NCBI GenBank assembly: GCA_044224905.1
Contig: JBGAJN010000001.1
Coordinates: 1,426,001-1,490,000 of the forward strand
Length of the DNA: 64,000 nucleotides
DNA from: JBGAJN01 sp044224905
Lineage (GTDB): Bacteria; Verrucomicrobiota; Verrucomicrobiia; Limisphaerales; JBGAJN01
Direction: 5' to 3'
The notes under the pieces were generated by a model. The model made no database searches, was not told the origin of the DNA, and saw nothing but the letters and a program-made list of their open reading frames with translations. Position numbers and translations under genes: made by a program. This document shows positions 46,496-53,857 of the stretch, piece after piece. How positions within the stretch are numbered: position 1 is the first letter of the stretch; each line of letters starts with the position of its first letter.

Positions 46496-48322
46496 ATGAT
46501 CAAACCATCCTTGTGGCGCGTTAACCGCAGTCTCGTAACGACGGCGCTTGCGTTCCTGCTGTCAACCTTCAATTCCTCACTCTTCACTGTCTTCGCGCAA
46601 GGCAGCCTCACCCCGCCCGGTGCACCCGCGCCCTTGTTCAAGACGCTTCAGCAGGTCGAGCCGCGCATTGCGGTACAAACGCTCGCCGGTGACGCAACCG
46701 CATTGTTCGTCATCACCAACAGCGGCTCCTACTATCTTACCGGAAACGTCACTGGTGTGGTGGCGAAGGCGGCGATCGCGATCAACGCCGACAATGTCCG
46801 CCTCGATCTTGGTGGGCATGTGCTCACCGGCGTCGCCGGGGCGACGCGTGGCATCGAGATTCGCAACGCCCGCAACCAACTGGTGATCGAGAATGGCGGT
46901 ATTCGCGGCTTCGACTTCGCCGGAATCAGCGCGACAAACATCCAGAAAGATGTGCGGATTGAGCGCGTCTCGGTGGCCGGGATCAGCGTCGGCTCCGGCA
47001 TCACGTTGTCCTCGGGCAGCACCGCCGTATTGATCCGTGGCTGCACGGTGAGCGATATCACCGGCGTGAGCGGCATCGTGATCTCCAACGTTCGTGGCAC
47101 GGTGGAGCAATGCGTAGTTACGGATTGCACCAGTTCCGGCGGTTTCAGCGGCATCCAGGCGCAGAATGTGACGGATTGTGAAGTGAGTGTGCTGGTCGGA
47201 ACCGGCAGCGGCAGCGTTCAGGGGATTTCCGCGCTGGCGGTCAAGGGCTGCGCGGTCAATTCAGTGACCTCCACCGGCAGCGGCGGTGCGGTTGGAATTT
47301 CTGCCAGCACCATCCTCGGCTGCAATGTCAGCACGGTAACCACCGTCAGTGGCCCCGCGACTGGCATCACCGGATCGTCAGTCGAGACATGCACGGTTTC
47401 AAGTGTGAACGCCAGTGGCGGTGGAAATTGCACGGGCATTTCCGCCACGGGTCCGGTTGCCAATTGCCGCGCATCGAGCATCGGCAGCAGCAGCAGCAGC
47501 AGCGGCGCCGCTGCGGGAATCAGCGCCGTGGTCGCCCAAGGCTGTTCCGTTTCCAGCATTGGTGGATCCGGCAGTAGCAACAGCCCGGTCGGCATCAATG
47601 CCAGCACGGTCGCGAATTGCACCGTCGCTACAATCGGCAGCAGCAGTTCGTCGGCTGGAGCCACCGGCATCTCCGGAACCACCGTTTCCGGTTGCACGGT
47701 ATCGACAGTTTCTGGAGGCAGTACCGGCAGCGCCACCGGCATTGACGCGGATGAGGTGTCACAGTGCAGCGTCGGAAGCGTGTCATTGGCTGGTGGCTCT
47801 TCCAATTGCTCCGGCATCCTGGCGGATGTCATCACGGACTGCCGCATCAACCTGCTCAGTTCAGCGTCATCCGGGAACGTGGTGGGGCTGGGAGGCTACC
47901 GGATCGCGCGCCATAGCACCGTGAACGTGTTGACCATGTCTGGTTCCGGGAATCGTTACGGCGCCACCACCAGCCAGGCTGGTCGCACCGAAGGCGTCGT
48001 GGTTCTCACCAGCACTGAAGTTGGAATATCGGTCGGCGCCAATCATACGGTTATCGGCTGTACCACCGGCATTGCCGATATCGGCATTCTGGCCATTGGC
48101 GCGCGGAACGTCATTGATGGGAACAACGTCACGGGGCCAGGGACCACTGGAATCTCGGTCACAAGTGGAGCGAATACCGCCAGCGCCCTCGTTATCCGAA
48201 ACCAGGTCCGCAGTTACTCCACCAATTTCGACTTGGATTCTCCCTGTCAATCGGGACCAACCATTTCGGTTGCGGGCGCGATCGCGGCGGGGACGAATCC
48301 GTGGGCAAATTTCACTGACTAA
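46496..48322 (+). CDS. secreted right-handed beta-helix protein (long form, third copy)
   Basis: 608 residues. Signal peptide ends TVFAQG. Motif SLTPPGAPAPLFKTLQQVEP, GSYYLTGNVTGVV, then about 20 coils with the recurrent Cys (IRGCTV, VEQCVV, VTDCEV, VKGCAV, ILGCNV, VETCTV). Poly-Ser turns such as SIGSSSSSSGAA are encoded by CAG/AGC runs. It ends NPWANFTD. Closest in plan to the proteins at 37595 and 40259. It is first of a long-short-TSP3 set that mirrors the one at 40259-43948. Confidence 0.75.
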   Translation: MIKPSLWRVNRSLVTTALAFLLSTFNSSLFTVFAQGSLTPPGAPAPLFKTLQQVEPRIAVQTLAGDATALFVITNSGSYYLTGNVTGVVAKAAIAINADNVRLDLGGHVLTGVAGATRGIEIRNARNQLVIENGGIRGFDFAGISATNIQKDVRIERVSVAGISVGSGITLSSGSTAVLIRGCTVSDITGVSGIVISNVRGTVEQCVVTDCTSSGGFSGIQAQNVTDCEVSVLVGTGSGSVQGISALAVKGCAVNSVTSTGSGGAVGISASTILGCNVSTVTTVSGPATGITGSSVETCTVSSVNASGGGNCTGISATGPVANCRASSIGSSSSSSGAAAGISAVVAQGCSVSSIGGSGSSNSPVGINASTVANCTVATIGSSSSSAGATGISGTTVSGCTVSTVSGGSTGSATGIDADEVSQCSVGSVSLAGGSSNCSGILADVITDCRINLLSSASSGNVVGLGGYRIARHSTVNVLTMSGSGNRYGATTSQAGRTEGVVVLTSTEVGISVGANHTVIGCTTGIADIGILAIGARNVIDGNNVTGPGTTGISVTSGANTASALVIRNQVRSYSTNFDLDSPCQSGPTISVAGAIAAGTNPWANFTD

Positions 48323-48358
48323 CACATTCGTTTCGAACCACCCAACATTGCCGCCATC

Positions 48359-49231
48359 ATGAATCAGATTCGCACCACCTTAGCCGCTGCGCTGCTTGCC
48401 GGCGTTTCCTCCGTCGTCCCTGAATTTTCTGCGATGGGGCAGGGCGCGCTCACGCCGCCCGGCGCGCCCGCGCCATTGATGAAAACGCTCGATCAGGTGG
48501 AAGCGCGCACACCGGTGGATGCGGCGCACACGCCGGGCGATTCTTCGTCTGTGTTTATCATCAATCGTTCCGGTTCGTATTATCTCACGACGAATGTTCT
48601 AGGCGTCAGCAGCAAGTACGGAATCCAGATTTTCGCCAACAATGTCGCGCTGGATCTGAACGGCTATTCGCTGATCGGCGTTTCCAATGCGCTCGACGGG
48701 ATTGTGCTCTTCAACTCGTACACCAACCTGACCGTGCGCAACGGCACCATCAGTGGTTGGGGCACCGGCAACTACGGCATCCGCTGTCTCGGCCAGAATG
48801 CCACGCTCGAGCGCTTGAACGTCTCGGGTAACAACTTTGGCCTCACGTGCGTTGGGGGCAGCGTGATCCGGGACTGTGTGATCGACGGGAGTGGCCGAGA
48901 CGGCCTGTTTGTTCAGGGCTCGGGCAACTTGATCGTGAACAACAACCTCTCCGGCAACAATCTTTTGAGTGGGCCCGGTAACGCGAGCATTTCGATAGTC
49001 GGGATCAACAACCGCATCGAAGGCAATCACGTGGCCGGCAACGGCGGCGGCTTCGGGATATTGATTTCGGCCGGTCCCTATACGAACAACTTTGTCATCA
49101 GGAATTCCGTCACCGGCAACGGCGTCAACAACTATTCACTCGGCACCGGCAACATTGCCGGCCCGCTGATCAACAACACGGTTTCGGGGACAATCACGAA
49201 CGCTAACCCGTGGGCGAACTTTTCGTTCTAA
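48359..49231 (+). CDS. secreted right-handed beta-helix protein (short form, third copy)
   Basis: 290 residues. Signal peptide ends SAMGQG. Motif ALTPPGAPAPLMKTLDQVEA, with a Glu-Ala where the others have Glu-Pro. GSYYLTTNVLGVSSKYGI, then about nine coils (GGSVIRDCVIDGSGRDGL; NLIVNNNLSGNNLL). It ends NPWANFSF. The start region is related to those of the other short forms. It is followed after 18 bases by the second TSP3-type gene. Confidence 0.75.
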   Translation: MNQIRTTLAAALLAGVSSVVPEFSAMGQGALTPPGAPAPLMKTLDQVEARTPVDAAHTPGDSSSVFIINRSGSYYLTTNVLGVSSKYGIQIFANNVALDLNGYSLIGVSNALDGIVLFNSYTNLTVRNGTISGWGTGNYGIRCLGQNATLERLNVSGNNFGLTCVGGSVIRDCVIDGSGRDGLFVQGSGNLIVNNNLSGNNLLSGPGNASISIVGINNRIEGNHVAGNGGGFGILISAGPYTNNFVIRNSVTGNGVNNYSLGTGNIAGPLINNTVSGTITNANPWANFSF

Positions 49232-49249
49232 CTCCCACTCATCACGATT

Positions 49250-50113
49250 ATGAAACTCCTCCTCGCCTCCGTCCTGTGCCTCGGCGTGCTCAGCTCCAGT
49301 CAGGCTGCGACGACGATCAACTCGGTGAACAAGTATGCCTACGGTGCGAACACGGGCTGGCAAGATTGGCGTGGTGATGGCGCCAACGGCGCCGTGATCG
49401 GCGACTTCGTGTGCTCGGGTTTCATCTACGACGCGAACCTCGGCTGGATCAGCCTGGGCAGCGGCACGCCCGCCAACGGCATCCGGTACCAGAACAATTC
49501 CGCGACGGACTTCGGGGTAAACAACGACGGGCTCGGGAACCTGCGCGGGTTCGCCTACGGGGCGAACATCGGTTGGGTGAACTTTGAGACCAACGGCGCG
49601 CCGAAGGTGGATCTCGTCACGGGCAAGCTGAGCGGGTCGGTCTATTCGGCCAACTGCGGGTGGATCAGCCTGAGCAACGCGGTGGCGTTTGTGCAGACCG
49701 ACAAGATCACGCTCACCGATACGGACGGGGATGGAATCTCGGACAACTGGGAACGAGAGAAGTTCGGCAACCTGACGACGGCCAACGCGACGAGCGACAC
49801 CGACGGCGACGGACGTACGGACAAGGAAGAATACTTCGCCGATACGAACCCAACGGACCCGAATGATTACCTGCGAGTGACGGCGATTGCGTCCAATCCC
49901 ACCGGAGCGACGAACAATCTGACATGGACGAGTGAACCGACGCGGCAGTATCGCGTGTTGCAGTCCACGAATCTGCTGGGGGCGTATACGACGAACGTAA
50001 CGTTGGGACTGGTGAGTCCGGATCCCGGGAGCACGACGTTGCGTGCGGTGGTGAACCCGGCGGTGACCAACCGCTTCTACAAGATCGAGGCCGTCGTTCC
50101 GCTGACGCCGTAA
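49250..50113 (+). CDS. secreted protein with thrombospondin type 3-like calcium repeats (copy 2)
   Basis: 287 residues, the same length as the copy at 43085 and differing at only about a dozen residues, with long identical DNA runs between them. Same signal peptide, GW units, DTDGDGISDNWE and DTDGDGRTDKEE loops and C-terminal sandwich. Such closeness, compared with the larger divergence of the neighbouring beta-helix copies, points to recent gene conversion or strong constraint. It is the last gene of the accessory block; the next genes run the other way. Confidence 0.75.
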   Translation: MKLLLASVLCLGVLSSSQAATTINSVNKYAYGANTGWQDWRGDGANGAVIGDFVCSGFIYDANLGWISLGSGTPANGIRYQNNSATDFGVNNDGLGNLRGFAYGANIGWVNFETNGAPKVDLVTGKLSGSVYSANCGWISLSNAVAFVQTDKITLTDTDGDGISDNWEREKFGNLTTANATSDTDGDGRTDKEEYFADTNPTDPNDYLRVTAIASNPTGATNNLTWTSEPTRQYRVLQSTNLLGAYTTNVTLGLVSPDPGSTTLRAVVNPAVTNRFYKIEAVVPLTP

Positions 50114-50152
50114 GCGGTGGCGTTGCGAGCTAGCCGCACGAACGCGTGATAG

Positions 50153-50572
50153 CTACTTGCTGGCGGTTGATTCGGTCACCGCGCTGATCGCCTTGATCTT
50201 CGCTGCTTTCGCGGCGTCCATCACGTTGACGATTTTCCCGAAGGGCGCGTCTTTGTCCGCGCGAAGGGTGACGCTGGCGGCGGGGTTCTTCTCGGCTGCG
50301 GCCTTTAATGATTCGGTCAGCTTGTCGAGCGTCACTGGGTTGGGGCCGAGGTGGAAGTAGGGTTCCACTTTGTTGATGGTGACGATGAGCGGTGCGTTCT
50401 CGGAAGCGCCTTGCTTCGGCTGGCTGGATTCCGGGAGGGCGAGTTTCAGCGCGGGCGTCTGTTTGAAGGTCGTGGTGACGATCAGGAAAATCAGCAGCAC
50501 GATCAGAATGTCGATCAATGCCACGATGATGACCGCGGGCGTTTGCCGACGACGGGTTCCGGTGAAGCGCAT
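50153..50572 (-). CDS. exbD: ExbD/TolR-type biopolymer transport protein
   Basis: 139 residues. Short basic N-terminus, one transmembrane helix with the key Asp (VALIDILIVLLIFLIVTTTF), then a periplasmic domain (VTINKVEPYFHLGPNPV ... VTLRADKDAPFGKIVNVMDAAK). It works with ExbB as the proton-driven motor that powers TonB. Last gene of the tonB-exbB-exbD set on this strand, 9 bases after exbB. Confidence 0.88.
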   Translation of the reverse strand: MRFTGTRRRQTPAVIIVALIDILIVLLIFLIVTTTFKQTPALKLALPESSQPKQGASENAPLIVTINKVEPYFHLGPNPVTLDKLTESLKAAAEKNPAASVTLRADKDAPFGKIVNVMDAAKAAKIKAISAVTESTASK

Positions 50573-50581
50573 GGCGTGGTC

Positions 50582-51256
50582 TTAGGTACTCTGCAACTTC
50601 TTCGAGGTGCTGAAACCGGCGGCGGACGTTATGTTTCCTGCAGCGCTGGTTTCCATGAAACGGTATTGCTGGCGGAGAAACTTGTCGCACAGGTTTTCCA
50701 TTTCTACAGAGAGGGTCTCAACCTTCTTATTGTAGTAGCTCCAGGCAACGAGCGTGGGAATGGCGACAAGCAAGCCGACCAAGGTGGTGTGCAGCGCGAT
50801 CGCAATCCCGCGGGCAAGCACGGCGTTCTCCGCCGTACCACTCGCACCGAGATCGCCGAAGAGGACGATCAAACCGTGGATCGCTCCCACCAATCCGAGC
50901 AACGGCGCGATGCCGACGATGATCTCGAGCACGACGAGTCCGCGTTCCAGTTTGAGCACTTCGTGCCGCGCGCGGGTTTCGAGGGCGCTGACGTTTTCGT
51001 CCTTGGGCCAGTTGAGATGTTCGATGCCAACGATCAGAAGACGGCTGAGCGGCGAGTCAACTTGCCGACACACTTGCGTCACCATTCCGACTTGCGCGGA
51101 GGATTGGCAATTCTCGGTGACGCTCTCAACCTCGGGCGGGAGCACTTTGCGCCAGCGCAGCGCAAGGCCGCGCTCCACGATAAAGGTCACGGAGACGATC
51201 GACGCCAGCACCAGCAAAAACATTACTGGGCCGCCTTGAACTAAAAATTGCCACAT
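50582..51256 (-). CDS. exbB: ExbB/TolQ/MotA-type proton channel
   Basis: 224 residues with three transmembrane segments: GGPVMFLLVLASIVSVTFIV, then IIVGIAPLLGLVGAIHGLIV and ALHTTLVGLLVAIPTLVAWS. The two conserved motifs APLLGLVGAIHGLI and the Thr-containing third helix are typical of the family. It forms the proton channel around ExbD. It lies 45 bases after the tonB-like gene. Confidence 0.9.
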   Translation of the reverse strand: MWQFLVQGGPVMFLLVLASIVSVTFIVERGLALRWRKVLPPEVESVTENCQSSAQVGMVTQVCRQVDSPLSRLLIVGIEHLNWPKDENVSALETRARHEVLKLERGLVVLEIIVGIAPLLGLVGAIHGLIVLFGDLGASGTAENAVLARGIAIALHTTLVGLLVAIPTLVAWSYYNKKVETLSVEMENLCDKFLRQQYRFMETSAAGNITSAAGFSTSKKLQST

Positions 51257-51301
51257 ACGGTCAGTTTCTGTGCGGTATCTAAACGGAGAAGCAACGGTGC
51301 T

Positions 51302-52366
51302 TCAATTGTAATAAAAGGTGAAGGTCAGTTCCCGGGAGTTGGAGCCAATCATTCGCAACATGTCACTGGGCCACGTTTCGTAAGGTGCCGGATCCTCGAT
51401 CGCGCGCTGGCACAGATGCGTCATGATGGTGTCCACCGTGGATTCGACGATGCGCGCTCCACGAATCGTGCCGTCTTTGAACAAGCTGAACATGACGACG
51501 ACTTTGCCATTTGAGGAAGCGGTCGGCCCGCGTTCGTCGATCAAATCGTACCAGCGATTCTGCACCGCGGCGATGAACGCGGCATCGTAGCGACCGAACT
51601 GGGTGCCTTTGGCGTCTAGCGCCGCGGCCCCGCGCCGTTTCACGCCGCCATCTTGCTTTGTCCGGTCGCCCGCCAGCGCGGGGTTCATGCGCGCTTTTGC
51701 TTCCGCAAGCGTGCGGGGACGTTCTTGCATCGGCTCGGCTTCCGGTGCGCCAAGGCGTTTGTTCAAATCTTCGCCGACCGTGGGCGAGTCAGCCGGTTTG
51801 GCTTTCGCCATATCGCCCGGCTTCGAGGCGCCTTGCGGCTTGGGTGGAGCGAGCGTTTTCTCGTCCTTCGACGGATTTGCGGGTGTTACGGTCTTTTCCA
51901 CCGGTTTGGAAGCTACTTTCGGCTGCGCTGCCGGTTGGAGAGGGAAGGTTTTCTCGCGACTGGTCTCAGTGGCTTTGATCGTCGGCGTTTTCTTTCCCGA
52001 AATGTTCGGCGTGTAGGATTCGATCTTCACGTCGGGATTGGCGGCGCGAGAATTCTGCGAGGCGTAATACTTCGCGTTCTTCGGCGCGTCCGGCGTGACT
52101 TGCGAAGCGCTGACATCGACGAACAGTAGCGGCATTTCGATGGGTTCGTTCGGGGTCGTGGAGCGGTTCACAGTGGGAGGCTTGATCTTGGGTGCTGCCG
52201 GCATGGATGCCTTCAACCACGCGGGCATGCGGGCAGCCGACCACCATCCGAACCGCGAGCCGACTTCCGCCACCCCAAAGAGTAAGACATGTCCCAGCAG
52301 TGACACGACCAGCGCCACGATCAAGGGATCGCGGTCGCGCCAGCCTCTGAAATCAGCGGAAAGCAT
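51302..52366 (-). CDS. tonB: TonB-like energy transducer
   Basis: 354 residues. Single N-terminal membrane anchor (PLIVALVVSLLGHVLLFGVA), a long Pro/Lys/Ala-rich periplasmic spacer (about residues 50-230), and a C-terminal domain with FIAAVQNRWYDLI and VVVMFSLFKDGTIRGARIVES. It couples the ExbB/ExbD motor to outer-membrane receptors. The C-terminal domain is less standard than E. coli TonB (no clear YP motif), so a TolA-like role remains possible. First gene of the three. Confidence 0.75.
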   Translation of the reverse strand: MLSADFRGWRDRDPLIVALVVSLLGHVLLFGVAEVGSRFGWWSAARMPAWLKASMPAAPKIKPPTVNRSTTPNEPIEMPLLFVDVSASQVTPDAPKNAKYYASQNSRAANPDVKIESYTPNISGKKTPTIKATETSREKTFPLQPAAQPKVASKPVEKTVTPANPSKDEKTLAPPKPQGASKPGDMAKAKPADSPTVGEDLNKRLGAPEAEPMQERPRTLAEAKARMNPALAGDRTKQDGGVKRRGAAALDAKGTQFGRYDAAFIAAVQNRWYDLIDERGPTASSNGKVVVMFSLFKDGTIRGARIVESTVDTIMTHLCQRAIEDPAPYETWPSDMLRMIGSNSRELTFTFYYN

Positions 52367-52519
52367 GCGTGGGCACTTTGCCGCAGTTGGACCGGAGCGG
52401 CAACTGATAGTTCAATCGCGGCTCGTTTGGGCGGCTACAGTTACATCGGCTAAATTCCGGCGGAAGGTAGCGGCGTGAATGCCTGCTATTTAACCGCGGC
52501 AAATTGACCGAAATAGTGC

Positions 52520-52547
52520 TTGCCATGGCCCTTGGGATTGCTACCTT
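52520..52547 (+). promoter_or_regulatory. candidate rpmB promoter
   Basis: TTGCCA and TACCTT are separated by 16 bases, with a TG upstream of the -10 (TGCTACCTT), 30 bases before the ATG. The -10 resembles that of the tRNA-Gln gene (TACTTT). Confidence 0.5.
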
Positions 52548-52577
52548 CTCCGCTCCTTTAACTGGAAACGAATTTTT

Positions 52578-52859
52578 ATGGCACGAATCTGTGAATTGAC
52601 TGGAACCGGCCCGATCAAGGGCAGCCACATCTGGCGTAGTGGTAAAGCCAAGAAAAAGGGCGGTATCGGTACGCACGTAACTGCGATCACCAAGCGCCGC
52701 TTCTTCCCGAACCTCCAGCGCGTCAAGGCTGTTGTGAACGGCGAAGTTCGCTACATCCGTGTCACTGCGGCCGCCATCAAGAAAGGCCTCGTGACCAAGG
52801 CGCCGAAGCGCACTTGGAAGAAGCCCGAAGCCAAGAAGACTGACAGCAAAAAGGCTTAA
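52578..52859 (+). CDS. rpmB: 50S ribosomal protein L28
   Basis: 93 residues, very basic. MARICELTGTGPIKGSHIWRS then KRRFFPNLQRVKAVVNGEVR match the L28 family, with a Lys-rich C-terminal tail (KKPEAKKTDSKKA). The first Cys is present but the full zinc Cys set is not. Single-gene unit bounded by its own promoter and terminator. Confidence 0.92.
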   Translation: MARICELTGTGPIKGSHIWRSGKAKKKGGIGTHVTAITKRRFFPNLQRVKAVVNGEVRYIRVTAAAIKKGLVTKAPKRTWKKPEAKKTDSKKA

Positions 52860-52880
52860 TCGCTTCCCTCGTTTTTCGCG

Positions 52881-52908
52881 AACGGCGTTCCGGAAGGAAC
52901 GCCGTTTT
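52881..52908 (+). terminator. intrinsic terminator after rpmB
   Basis: A perfect 11-bp stem (AACGGCGTTCC / GGAACGCCGTT) with loop GGAA, followed by TTGCTTTT. It lies between convergent rpmB and smpB. Confidence 0.85.
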
Positions 52909-52919
52909 GCTTTTCCGAC

Positions 52920-53375
52920 TTAACCGCGCTTGCGGTGATCCATCGCAGCGCGTTTCATTTCACGATCGGATTCGCGCTTCTTAATGTCGTCGCGTTTGTC
53001 GAACTCCACCTTGCCTTTGCCGACGCCGAGCAGGACTTTCACTTTGTTGTTCTTCCAGAAGAAGGCGAGGGGAACGAGCGCGTTGCCCTTCACGCTGGCG
53101 AGGCTGAACAGTTTATCAATTTCGGATCGGTGGAGGAGCAGCTTGCGCGGGGCTTTGGGCGCGTGGTTTTGCAGATTCCCGTGGGAATATTCGTCGATGT
53201 GCGCGTTGTAGAGCCAGACTTCGTCTTTGTCCACCCGGGCGAAAGCGTCGCTGATCTGGCCTTTGCCGGCGCGCAGGGCTTTGACTTCCGTCCCGTGAAG
53301 CACAATGCCGGCTTCGAAGGTGTGGTCGATGTGATAATCGCGCCGCGCCTTTGGGTTGGTGAGGATGTCAGCCAT
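52920..53375 (-). CDS. smpB: SsrA-binding protein SmpB
   Basis: 151 residues from the ATG of MADILTNPKARRDYHI. Conserved segments: GIVLHGTEVKALRAGKGQISDAF, shortened here to GTEVKALRAGKGQISDAF, then HAPKAPRKLLLHRSEI and the basic C-terminal tail KKRESDREMKRAAMDHRKRG. It delivers tmRNA to stalled ribosomes. An upstream in-frame start adds three residues only. Confidence 0.95.
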   Translation of the reverse strand: MADILTNPKARRDYHIDHTFEAGIVLHGTEVKALRAGKGQISDAFARVDKDEVWLYNAHIDEYSHGNLQNHAPKAPRKLLLHRSEIDKLFSLASVKGNALVPLAFFWKNNKVKVLLGVGKGKVEFDKRDDIKKRESDREMKRAAMDHRKRG

Positions 53376-53384
53376 AAACAACAA

Positions 53385-53410
53385 CAGCCAGAAGGACGGC
53401 CTTCTGGCTG
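53385..53410 (-). terminator. hairpin between rpoZ and smpB
   Basis: A perfect 11-bp stem (CAGCCAGAAGG / CCTTCTGGCTG) with a 4-base loop. On the minus strand TTGTTGTTT follows, so it can terminate rpoZ transcripts just ahead of the smpB start. Confidence 0.7.
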
Positions 53411-53431
53411 TGGCGAAATTTCAGTGAACGC

Positions 53432-53695
53432 TCAGGAGGCGCTCTTCTTTTTCTTCTTTGCGGGGGCGTCTTTTTCTTCTTTCGGCGCCTCGACCATTTC
53501 CCAAGTCATCTTGTCTTCGATGATTTCGGTCAGGGCAATGTCCGCGGCACCCATGCCGGCGGTCTCGAGAATGAGCGGACGGCCACCGGGAGAGCCGGGA
53601 GTGGTCAACTGGCGAACACGGCGGGAGACGAGGTTGACCAGAAAGTTGGGGTCGCCGACTTTGGCCAAGGCCTGTTTGCAAAGTTCAGGAGTCAT
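53432..53695 (-). CDS. rpoZ: RNA polymerase omega subunit
   Basis: 87 residues. FLVNLVSRRVRQLTTPGSPG and ADIALTEIIEDKMTWEMVE fit the omega/RPB6 fold (conserved helix 'RRVRQL' and 'ALxEI'). It ends in a Lys-rich tail (APAKKKKKSAS). It helps assemble beta' into the polymerase. Small size and divergence lower the certainty. Confidence 0.75.
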   Translation of the reverse strand: MTPELCKQALAKVGDPNFLVNLVSRRVRQLTTPGSPGGRPLILETAGMGAADIALTEIIEDKMTWEMVEAPKEEKDAPAKKKKKSAS

Positions 53696-53857
53696 AATTT
53701 TTCAGACGATCAATTCGATTCGAGCTCGGGAAGCTAACCGATGCAGCTTGGGAAGCAATAGAAAAATCCTCGGAAAAACGGGGTGTCTTCGGTGCAAAAC
53801 GCCCACTTACAGGGCGCTTGCTCGGCGTGCCGCGGTGCCTCAAGCTCTGCCTGTCCC

